Positions 23,761-30,681 of a stretch of DNA of 41,176 nucleotides are shown here, one piece after another (the stretch's first letter is position 1; every line of letters begins with the position of its first letter). Below the pieces are notes generated by a model that saw only the letters and a program-made list of their open reading frames with translations, was not told the DNA's origin and did no database searches. Source of the stretch: an uncultured Synergistales bacterium (GTDB lineage Bacteria > Synergistota > Synergistia > Synergistales > Aminobacteriaceae); the NCBI GenBank assembly GCA_905233725.1, contig CAJOEM010000012.1, positions 1-41,176 of the forward strand, given 5' to 3'. Position numbers and translations under genes: made by a program.

Positions 23761-23808
23761 AAACTGGACATGTTCGCGCGAGAAAATTACTTTTATGCTT
23801 TTACACTT

Positions 23809-24171
23809 TTACGCTAAGACTTTCGTAATGGCTTCGACAACTCTCTCGGGCTGGAACGGCTTGACGATAAAATCATTCGCTCCGGCTTGAATTGCTTCGA
23901 TTACCATTGGCTGCTGACCCATTGCAGAAACCATGACAATCTTCACACCAGGGTCAAGAGCTTTGATCGCTTTCACCGCTTCGATACCGTTCATTTCGGG
24001 CATCGTTATATCCATCGTGATAATATCTGGCTTATATTTCTGATAAGCTTCGACCCCAGCTTTGCCGTTTTCTGCTTCAGCGACGACTTCGAAATCGTTC
24101 TTGGTCAATATATCCTTCAGCATCATGCGCATGAACGCCGCGTCATCAACTATAAGAACTTTCTTACCCAT
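23809..24171 (-). CDS. cheY: CheY chemotaxis response regulator
   Basis: 120-residue single receiver domain. The acidic pair is in LIVDDAAFMRMML, the phosphoryl-accepting Asp54 in IITMDITMPEMNG, the switch Ser in VMVSAMGQQ and the conserved Lys in FIVKPF. CheY-P binds FliM (and FliY) to change motor rotation. It lies between the switch genes and the export-gate genes, as in Bacillus-type and many other bacteria. A -10 element precedes it, so it may also be expressed apart from fliM-fliY-fliN. Confidence 0.97.
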   Translation of the reverse strand: MGKKVLIVDDAAFMRMMLKDILTKNDFEVVAEAENGKAGVEAYQKYKPDIITMDITMPEMNGIEAVKAIKALDPGVKIVMVSAMGQQPMVIEAIQAGANDFIVKPFQPERVVEAITKVLA

Positions 24172-24219
24172 GATAAATCTTTCTCCCTTGTTATTCTCAA
24201 ATTTCTAAATACACTTCGC

Positions 24220-24225
24220 ATTATA
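24220..24225 (-). promoter_or_regulatory. Candidate -10 element before cheY
   Basis: Perfect TATAAT on the minus strand in the 80-base gap between the fliN-like gene and cheY. The -35 region (TTTTCG at 17 bases) is weak. An internal promoter for cheY-fliOPQR is possible. Confidence 0.4.
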
Positions 24226-24251
24226 CCAAAATATTCTCACAACGAAAATAT

Positions 24252-24626
24252 TTATGCACTTCGCGATGCCGTAGCCTTGATAACGCCGCCGCCACCGCTG
24301 ACTATGTCTACAACTCGCACTCCGAAATTCTCGTCAATAACGACAACTTCACCGTGCGCAAAAACTTTCCCGTTCACAAGCATGTCAACCGGTTCTCCAG
24401 CCTGGCGATCAAGCCTGATAACATTTCCGACTTTGAAAGCCAGCACTTCCGAAACAGTCTTGCGCGCTTTTCCCAATTCAACCGTGATCCTAACCGGAAT
24501 ATCCGCCAGAAAACTTATCGGAATGTCACGAGCCTGAACTTGCTCCGGATTTTTCACACTCAGAGGCTGAAATTCTGCGGGTCTGACATCAACAGGATTT
24601 TGTTGCGTTTGCGTTACCATTGTCAT
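24252..24626 (-). CDS. fliN: FliN-like flagellar switch protein
   Basis: 124 residues: a disordered N-terminus (~40) and one SpoA domain, FLADIPVRITVELGKARKTV to NFGVRVVDIV. FliN forms the lower C-ring and binds the export ATPase complex (FliH). Nearly the same domain ends the FliY protein encoded just upstream, so the genome has both a fused and a free copy. Starts 3 bases after the fliY stop without a clear ribosome site, hence probably coupled. The C-terminal tail is Gly-rich (SGGGGVIKATASRSA). Confidence 0.92.
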   Translation of the reverse strand: MTMVTQTQQNPVDVRPAEFQPLSVKNPEQVQARDIPISFLADIPVRITVELGKARKTVSEVLAFKVGNVIRLDRQAGEPVDMLVNGKVFAHGEVVVIDENFGVRVVDIVSGGGGVIKATASRSA

Positions 24627-24629
24627 TTT

Positions 24630-25679
24630 CTACGCAGCTCCATTCAAGTCCGTGATTCGCACTCCGAAATTTTCCTCGATTACGACGACTTCACCGTGTG
24701 CGATTACTTTGCCGTTCACAAGAATATCAACAGGTTCTCCGGCAACTTTGTCAAGCTCGATAACTGCTCCACTTGAAAGCGCGAGAATTTCCGAAACACT
24801 CTTGCGTGATTTTCCCAACTCAACCGTCACACGCACAGGAATATCCGCGATAATATCAATCGGCGTAGGGCTTGAATTTCCACCGCCACCGCCTACAAAC
24901 GACGGAAAACTCGCAGGCTTTGCACCAGAACTTGCAGCCGAACTTCCAGCTCCAAATCCGCCGCCGCTCGAACCAGAACTTGCAGGCGAACTTGAACTTG
25001 CAGCTGTCTTGTCATCTTTGCCCTCGAGAATATCGCGAATCAAATACGACAAATCTCTTGCTGTATCCAGAGGCAAGACCGTCCAAATATCAAACGGCTT
25101 GAAACCCTCGATTGCAATATTTACCGGACTTAGCCATAATTTCGTCTCAACAGGCTCAACCGAGAATACGCGCCAATCGTCCTCACCGAGTGCAGCTCCG
25201 GAATTTTCAGGCGACAAACGCTTGCCCTTCATCTTGTTGCTAAGACCTGTGAACGCCGCGCTAATAATCTGATTCAGACCCTCTTGAGCTGCTCCCCAGA
25301 ATAAATCATTTGGCTCTGGGATCTCAGCTCCGCCACCCATCATCATGTTCGCGAGTGTCAAAGCTCCGTGCTGTTCGACAACCAATGCAACAAGCCTGTC
25401 CTCGAAGCCACCGAACGTACTCGAAAACAAGAACGGCGGTTCAACGAATCTCGACGCAAATTCCTCCTGATTCATGATCTCAGAATTTCCGACGCTAACA
25501 TTTACATTCTTGCCCGCGAGCATTCCGATTACGCTTTGTTCCGAGTCCGCAAAGATTTTCGCAACGTCATCGAGCCGCGCAGAATCTTCTTCCGATAAAT
25601 CATCAACATTCCCATCCGAAACATCGCCGCCGGATAACAACGCGCTTATTTCGTCCGGGCTTAGTAAATCATCAGGCAT
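24630..25679 (-). CDS. fliY: FliY flagellar switch protein/CheY-P phosphatase-like
   Basis: 349 residues. N-terminal peptide LLSPDEISALLSGGD resembles the CheY-P-binding end of FliM/FliY. Residues ~60-220 are CheC-like; one active-site set is partly visible in WGAAQEGLNQII, with Glu and Asn of the S/D-x3-E-x2-N motif kept but Gly in place of Ser/Asp. A ~55-residue Ser/Gly/Ala-rich linker then leads to a C-terminal SpoA domain (IPVRVTVELGKSRKSV ... ENFGVRITDL) equal to FliN. In Bacillus and Thermotoga FliY replaces FliN and dephosphorylates CheY-P. Here a separate FliN follows. Good GGAGG upstream. Confidence 0.95.
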   Translation of the reverse strand: MPDDLLSPDEISALLSGGDVSDGNVDDLSEEDSARLDDVAKIFADSEQSVIGMLAGKNVNVSVGNSEIMNQEEFASRFVEPPFLFSSTFGGFEDRLVALVVEQHGALTLANMMMGGGAEIPEPNDLFWGAAQEGLNQIISAAFTGLSNKMKGKRLSPENSGAALGEDDWRVFSVEPVETKLWLSPVNIAIEGFKPFDIWTVLPLDTARDLSYLIRDILEGKDDKTAASSSSPASSGSSGGGFGAGSSAASSGAKPASFPSFVGGGGGNSSPTPIDIIADIPVRVTVELGKSRKSVSEILALSSGAVIELDKVAGEPVDILVNGKVIAHGEVVVIEENFGVRITDLNGAA

Positions 25680-25698
25680 AAACTTTCTCTAACCTCCA

Positions 25699-25718
25699 TT
25701 TCTCAAAATTTCTCAAAA
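25699..25718. repeat. 10-bp tandem repeat between fliY and fliM
   Basis: TTTCTCAAAA twice in perfect register, in the 74-base spacer. Confidence 0.9.
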
Positions 25719-25745
25719 CTCGAAAATTTATCATAACACTACACT

Positions 25746-25765
25746 AACCAGATTTAACCAGATTT
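25746..25765. repeat. 10-bp tandem repeat at the fliM stop
   Basis: AACCAGATTT twice in perfect register; the second copy lies in the last fliM codons and the junction holds its stop codon. Confidence 0.9.
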
Positions 25766-26773
25766 CTGCTCACTCGACGGCATTACAATCTCTTCAGGCT
25801 GCGACAAAACTTTCGTCAATTCGACAGCCATTTTGCCATTCAGCGTCCCGGGGCGAGCCTTGAACCTAATCTGATTTCCGACACGAACGCTAATATCCGA
25901 ATCTTTCGTCTCATCGAGTTTAATCACATCGCCGACCTGCAATCCATACACGTCCGTCAAACTCAGAATCGTGTGACCAAGTTCCATTGCTAGCGGCATT
26001 TTCACTTTATTCATCGAGATCAGAAGATTCTTTCGAACTTCATCATCGCCCTTGTGACTTGTCGAGGCGAACCACTGCTGTGACGATAGCCTGTCCATGA
26101 TCGGCTCCATCAGAAAATACGGGAAGCAAAGACTCAGCATTCCCTCAACATCAGCAACGCGCAATTTCATAATTACGACCAGAACCATATCACTCGGCGA
26201 ACAAATCTGCACGAAGAACGGGTTACTCTCCATGCTCTCAAACCTGAATCGAACATCAACAACTGTGCTCCAACTGTCCTCGAGCAATTCCAAAATTCGC
26301 ATAATCACGCGCTCTATAACAGTCTTCTCAATATCCGTCAATTCGCGAACATTCCCAGAAAAAGTTCCTCTGCCTCCGAGCATTCGATCAATTATCGCGA
26401 AAACGAGCCCGGGATTTATTTCGACTAACATGCTGCCATCGAACGGGTGCATTTCGACCATGCCGATTACCGTAGGCTGCACCATGTAATTCACGAACTC
26501 TTCATAAGCCAGCTGCTCAACCGACGCAACTTCACACGAAACAATCGAGCGAATCAGCGTTGACATTACAGTCGTAGTCTGACGCGCGAATGACTCGTGA
26601 ATCATCTGGATCGCCCTTAGCTGGTCTTTGCTGAATTTATCCGGACGCTTGAAGTCATAGACTTTTAATTTCTCGTACTCCTCTGCCTGAGCTATATCGT
26701 CAAGATTAACCGTGCCTGCTTGAAAATTTCCGAGTAGCTTGTCTATTTCCTCTTGCGACATCATGTCGGGCAT
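25754..26773 (-). CDS. fliM: Flagellar motor switch protein FliM
   Basis: 339 residues. The N-terminal MSQEEIDKLLGNF is the CheY-P-binding peptide. The middle domain carries LVEINPGLVFAIIDRMLGGRG, the FliM/CheC-like signature (G-G-x-G), and the C-terminal SpoA domain runs from MPLAMELGHTILSL onward. FliM forms the C-ring with FliN/FliY and sets rotation direction. ATG 26773 (with GGTGA close by) or ATG 26764 are both possible starts. Standard length and context: fliL upstream, fliY downstream. Confidence 0.97.
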   Translation of the reverse strand: MPDMMSQEEIDKLLGNFQAGTVNLDDIAQAEEYEKLKVYDFKRPDKFSKDQLRAIQMIHESFARQTTTVMSTLIRSIVSCEVASVEQLAYEEFVNYMVQPTVIGMVEMHPFDGSMLVEINPGLVFAIIDRMLGGRGTFSGNVRELTDIEKTVIERVIMRILELLEDSWSTVVDVRFRFESMESNPFFVQICSPSDMVLVVIMKLRVADVEGMLSLCFPYFLMEPIMDRLSSQQWFASTSHKGDDEVRKNLLISMNKVKMPLAMELGHTILSLTDVYGLQVGDVIKLDETKDSDISVRVGNQIRFKARPGTLNGKMAVELTKVLSQPEEIVMPSSEQKSG

Positions 26774-26805
26774 CGTTCATCACCACGCTTTCACATTCAT
26801 CATCA

Positions 26806-27261
26806 TTACTGTAAAACTATGCTCTCGAACAGAACTCTCTCAATCGGTGCGGAGCCGCCAACATCGGGCAACATCGCGTTCAAACTGCGCTTAATATCAC
26901 CGGCGAATTGCAACGTTCCCTCAGCACTCGTCAAGTCATCATAAACTCGATCTTTCACAAGCATGAAAATCTCATTGCGAATCCTGACCAGCCAGCCAGG
27001 ACTCTGAATTAACGCTGCTGCTCCGTCCTTATCGACGAGTTCAAGCGATAACGTGAAGCTAATCACATGACGTCCCGAACCAGCCAAGTTGCTCGTAAAT
27101 TCACCGATCGAAACTACCGGACCAGGATTCTCGATTTTTCGCCCTGCTCCGACGCCGTTCTCATCAGTCGGCGACATTGTGCGACCGAGAATCAATCCGC
27201 CGCCAAAGCCAGCTCCGAACATTACAAGCCCTACGATTGCAAATATCAAAATCCGTTTCAA
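26806..27261 (-). CDS. fliL: Flagellar basal-body-associated protein FliL
   Basis: 151 residues: one membrane helix near the N-terminus (LIFAIVGLVMFGAGFGGGLIL) and a periplasmic stomatin-like domain with GEFTSNLAGSGRHVISFTLSLEL. FliL rings surround the stator and help torque. The TTG start at 27261 is well supported by AGGGAGGA eight bases upstream. It ends 32 bases before fliM, in the expected order. Confidence 0.93.
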   Translation of the reverse strand: MKRILIFAIVGLVMFGAGFGGGLILGRTMSPTDENGVGAGRKIENPGPVVSIGEFTSNLAGSGRHVISFTLSLELVDKDGAAALIQSPGWLVRIRNEIFMLVKDRVYDDLTSAEGTLQFAGDIKRSLNAMLPDVGGSAPIERVLFESIVLQ

Positions 27262-27298
27262 AAACTATTCCTCCCTGAATCTATAATATCAAATCAAA

Positions 27299-27320
27299 AT
27301 ATTTGCTCTATATTTGCTTA
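27299..27320. repeat. 11-bp imperfect tandem repeat between fliL and motB
   Basis: ATATTTGCTCT followed by ATATTTGCTTA, nine of eleven bases identical. It sits in the 68-base spacer. Confidence 0.8.
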
Positions 27321-27329
27321 CTTATTTTC

Positions 27330-28058
27330 TCAGCGTTTCGGATATTGCGACAAGAACACGATCTCGACGCGACGATTTAGCGCTCTGTGTTCACTCGTAT
27401 CATTCGGAACGATTGGCTGCGTTGAACTATAGCCAACTGCCTGCAATTTCAGCGGATCGAATCCTCCAGCCGTCTCCATGTAACTGGCAACTGCTGCTGC
27501 TCTCATAGCCGACAATCCCCAGTTATCGCGATAAATTCCTCCGCGCAGAACTCCTGAATCCGTGTGACCTTCAACCGCTGCTGCTGGAACTCGATTGCGA
27601 ACTAACTCCGAAATTTTATACAACGCTCTCTGTCCTTCCGGGCGAATTTCTGCGCTTCCCGGCAAAAACAAGAACTGGTCACTGATCGAAACTGCAACTC
27701 CGCGCTGATTAATCGAGACCTGAATATCTCGCGTCAAATTCTCAGAGCGCAAATACGAATTCAGCGTGTAGGCTACGTGTCTTGTGTCAAGTTCTACGCG
27801 TTCAGATGCTCCGGGACTTGTGCCGACTTCACCGCTTCTGTTCGGGTCAGTAGATTCTTCAGTCGTAACTCCGCCCTTCAAAACTCCGAGCGAGCCTCGC
27901 AGTGATAAAAGCGCCTTCTGAAATTTCTGTGAATCTACCGACGACATCGCGAATAATAATATAAAAAAGCACAATATCAACGTGACCATGTCGCCATACG
28001 TTCCCATATAGAACGGCGCACTCAATCCGGGTTCTTCGGGTTTCTTCTGGCGTGCCAT
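27330..28058 (-). CDS. motB: Flagellar stator protein MotB
   Basis: 242 residues. One membrane helix with the proton/sodium-binding Asp in TYGDMVTLILCFFILLFAM, then a plug region and an OmpA-like peptidoglycan-binding domain (VEGHTDSGVLRGG, NWGLSAMRAAAVASYM, NRRVEIVFL). Two MotB anchor five MotA to the cell wall. ATG 28058 overlaps the motA stop by one base and has AGGAGC before it. The ion type cannot be judged safely from the sequence. Confidence 0.97.
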   Translation of the reverse strand: MARQKKPEEPGLSAPFYMGTYGDMVTLILCFFILLFAMSSVDSQKFQKALLSLRGSLGVLKGGVTTEESTDPNRSGEVGTSPGASERVELDTRHVAYTLNSYLRSENLTRDIQVSINQRGVAVSISDQFLFLPGSAEIRPEGQRALYKISELVRNRVPAAAVEGHTDSGVLRGGIYRDNWGLSAMRAAAVASYMETAGGFDPLKLQAVGYSSTQPIVPNDTSEHRALNRRVEIVFLSQYPKR

Positions 28059-28831
28059 TATTGCTCCTCCTGATTAAACGCTTCTCGCATCTTCGGCGGC
28101 AAATAGACTTTCAACTTTTCTTCGACTATTCTCGGGTTTTCGCCTGCCTGAATCGCCAAAATTCCCTCGACCATCAATTCCATTAATTTGACTTCCTGTG
28201 CCGAGCGCGCGCCGAGTTTCTTACTCACCGGAATAGCGAACATGTTTGCAAGCATTGATCCGTACATCGTTGTTATCAATGCGACAGCCATACCAGGTCC
28301 CAACGCGCTGACATCCTGCAAGTTTCCCAACATCGCTATCAATCCAATCAACGTTCCGATCATTCCGAACGATGGACCAAATTCTGCCAATGTGTCAAAA
28401 ACAGATTTATTCGCCGAATGCCTGTCCTCAAAAACTCCGATCTCAGTGTCAAGAATCGCCCGCACAAGTTCTGGATCAGTTCCGTCAACTACAAGCTGAA
28501 TTGCCTTGCGCATGAAATCATTATCAATTTCCGCAATGTCGCCCTCAAGTGCAAGCAATCCCTCACGACGCGCTTTCTCCGCAAAACTCGTTATCATCTG
28601 AACCATGCCGACTAAATCCGCTTCTTTATTTATAAAAACACTGCGCAAACTTCCGGTTACTGCCTTCAATCTCTCGCCGGGATTCGAAATAATCGTTGCT
28701 CCAATAGCTCCGCCCAACGTGATCATGATCGACGGAACGTCAACATATGCTCCGAAATTTCCTCCAGATGCCATCGACGCAAGAACCAAAATCCATGTTA
28801 CAAGAAACCCAATCAGACTCGTTAAATCCAA
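28058..28831 (-). CDS. motA: Flagellar stator protein MotA
   Basis: 257-residue inner-membrane protein with four membrane helices (for example GFLVTWILVLASM and FGMIGTLIGLIAML). The cytoplasmic loop contains the FADRS/VRAILDTEIGVFE-like charged region that meets FliG. The conserved G-x-x-P-S-F-G-M-I-G-T-L-I-G-L motif is present. TTG 28831 is the only suitable start, with GGGGTGAAGGA upstream. It lies first in the stator pair, behind flbD. Confidence 0.97.
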   Translation of the reverse strand: MDLTSLIGFLVTWILVLASMASGGNFGAYVDVPSIMITLGGAIGATIISNPGERLKAVTGSLRSVFINKEADLVGMVQMITSFAEKARREGLLALEGDIAEIDNDFMRKAIQLVVDGTDPELVRAILDTEIGVFEDRHSANKSVFDTLAEFGPSFGMIGTLIGLIAMLGNLQDVSALGPGMAVALITTMYGSMLANMFAIPVSKKLGARSAQEVKLMELMVEGILAIQAGENPRIVEEKLKVYLPPKMREAFNQEEQ

Positions 28832-28870
28832 AATTCCTTCACCCCTGAAAACGTTATTTCTGACACGACA

Positions 28871-29092
28871 CTATTCACGCGACTCCTCAGCCGTGTTCGA
28901 CACAATGCACGTATAACCGGCAAGCTTCCTGAACGAAATTATTCGCTTGTAAACTTCCGCAACTTTTTCACGCACAACGTAACGATGACCGTTCAACAAC
29001 CTGACAACCGTGTCTGGCGTGGTGTCAATCGTCTCTATCATGTCTGAATTAAGCAGGAAAGCCTCTCCGTTAAGACGATGCACTTCTATCAT
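28871..29092 (-). CDS. flbD: FlbD-like flagellar protein
   Basis: 73 residues. MIEVHRLNGEAFLLNSDMIE, TTPDTVVRLLNGHRYVV and a short end helix match the small FlbD (SwrD-like) family found before motA in many bacteria; in Bacillus SwrD is needed for full motor torque. The frame is open to 29218, but ATG 29092 gives the family start. A ribosome site (GGAAGGG) is 14 bases away, so spacing is loose. First gene of the flagellar operon in this window. Confidence 0.9.
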   Translation of the reverse strand: MIEVHRLNGEAFLLNSDMIETIDTTPDTVVRLLNGHRYVVREKVAEVYKRIISFRKLAGYTCIVSNTAEESRE

Positions 29093-29141
29093 TATATTAC
29101 AACGCATTCCCTTCCAAAAAATATTTTTTTCAGCTAATATT

Positions 29142-29147
29142 ATTATA
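29142..29147 (-). promoter_or_regulatory. Candidate -10 element of the flagellar operon
   Basis: Perfect TATAAT on the minus strand, 50 bases before flbD. No good -35 and no clear sigma-28 box. It would start the flbD-to-fliR transcript near 29135. Confidence 0.35.
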
Positions 29148-29240
29148 CGATTTTGAACGGAAAAAGCGATAAAATTATTTCTCAAATTCAAAATCAAATC
29201 GCAAATCATAATAATCATAATTCAGGAGGTACTCTCAAAA

Positions 29241-30680
29241 ATGGATTTTAACGAGCTATACAAGAATATCGACTTCATTCTCGGGGGCGGCGCTCTCAAA
29301 TGCTTAAGCGATTTCCTTGGCACGAAAAATTTTCACGCAATCGTAATCGAAAAAGCAAATTCTGAATCTCAGGATTCGTTCAACTCGTTCAACATTATCG
29401 ATTCTGTCGGCATAATTCCGTCAAGTTTAACAATCAATTTCCAAGATAATAACCCTGCAAAAATTTTTCCGGACGCGATCCTGAAAGATTCTTGCGAATT
29501 AAATTACCAAGACTTTTCCGCAGAAATTCTCGGCAACAAATTTCAATCCGTAATCAGAATGCGCGGTCTGCCTGAATGGGAAATTTTCGTGCTGATTCAA
29601 GAAAATATCGCAAAACCAGAATCATTCATTCAGGAACTCGAACCATACGCAGGTTTAATCAGACTTTGGCAGACGTTCAAGAAAATCTCTGACACTGAGA
29701 AAAAATTATCGCGCTTGTCTTACATGATTCTCGCGACAAAGAACACTCTCGCGTCAATCTTCGAGCCGATGCCACTGCAGTATTTCGCGTCATTCCTCAA
29801 CGACGTAATTCAGGAAAGCTTGTTCCCGAAATCAATCGCAATTCTCAAAGACGAGGGCAATTACCTGACCGTACTCAAAGGACACAGCGATTCCGTAAAA
29901 AATATTCCCGAACGCACAGGAATTTTCGCGTCACAAATTCTTCCGCCGAATCCCGTAGTATTAGCTCAACAAGATAACAACGTCGAAATCGTTTTGCCAA
30001 TCGCAGAAGGAGACTTCAGATTATTTTGCGTAATCAAATGGGACAGAATGCCGGATTCACAAACCATGAATTTTCTCGAATTGCTCGGGAATTTAGCCGT
30101 TCGTGCTGTCGCGATTAATAATTTGCGAAAACAGAGCGTACAATCAAAAATCGACATTTCCTCCGAAGAATTTACGGTCTTATCACTGTCAAACGTCCTG
30201 AAAATTCTCAAAGGCGCGGAATCCCGTGGCAGATTCTTGTCACTCTTAATCGACATCTTCATGGAACAGTGCCGAATGAAAAACTGCCTGCTTGCAATTT
30301 GGGACAAATCCAGATCTGGCTACACTCTCTCCGAACGCAGAACCGGACATTTCCGCTCAAATTCCGACCCAACACTGCTGCCATCAGCGGCTCCCGTGAA
30401 AAATTCCGACGTTCACGAGTCAATTTACAATCTCGACGAACAAAGTCCGGACTCTGTGTTCAAATCCTGGGGCTTAGGCGGCTGTCCATGGAAAGAAATT
30501 CTCAAAGCTTCAGACATGAAATATATTTTCCCGCTTTGTGACGAAAATTCTCTGGTCGCAATCATCGCAATCGGCTCAGGGCAAAATCAATCCGATTACA
30601 ACGTTCTCAACAGGGCACAACTCGCGTCGATGCAACTAATCGCGCAATTTGCTGCCTACGAGTTCAGACGATTCGAATAA
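29241..30680 (+). CDS. GAF-like two-domain protein of unknown function
   Basis: 479 residues with a strong AGGAGGT (29224-29230). No signal peptide or membrane helix, so cytoplasmic. The N-terminal ~130 residues are unlike anything I recognise. Residues ~150-295 look like a GAF domain (a long helix EKKLSRLSYMI..., FLNDVIQESLFPKSIAIL, EIVLPIAEGDFRLFCVIKW), with another GAF-like unit at ~330-479 (FLSLLIDIFMEQCRMKNCLLAIWD ... SLVAIIAIGSG). No kinase, GGDEF, EAL or DNA-binding part follows, so an output domain is missing. It runs directly into dxs (1 base apart) and diverges from the flagellar operon. A ligand-sensing or adaptor role is guesswork. Confidence 0.6.
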   Translation: MDFNELYKNIDFILGGGALKCLSDFLGTKNFHAIVIEKANSESQDSFNSFNIIDSVGIIPSSLTINFQDNNPAKIFPDAILKDSCELNYQDFSAEILGNKFQSVIRMRGLPEWEIFVLIQENIAKPESFIQELEPYAGLIRLWQTFKKISDTEKKLSRLSYMILATKNTLASIFEPMPLQYFASFLNDVIQESLFPKSIAILKDEGNYLTVLKGHSDSVKNIPERTGIFASQILPPNPVVLAQQDNNVEIVLPIAEGDFRLFCVIKWDRMPDSQTMNFLELLGNLAVRAVAINNLRKQSVQSKIDISSEEFTVLSLSNVLKILKGAESRGRFLSLLIDIFMEQCRMKNCLLAIWDKSRSGYTLSERRTGHFRSNSDPTLLPSAAPVKNSDVHESIYNLDEQSPDSVFKSWGLGGCPWKEILKASDMKYIFPLCDENSLVAIIAIGSGQNQSDYNVLNRAQLASMQLIAQFAAYEFRRFE

Positions 30681-30681
30681 C

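Noticed and set aside
24652-25272. Plus-strand open frame of 206 codons
   Set aside because: Antisense of fliY. Pro/Ala-rich sequence arises from the Ser/Gly linker and codon bias on the other strand.
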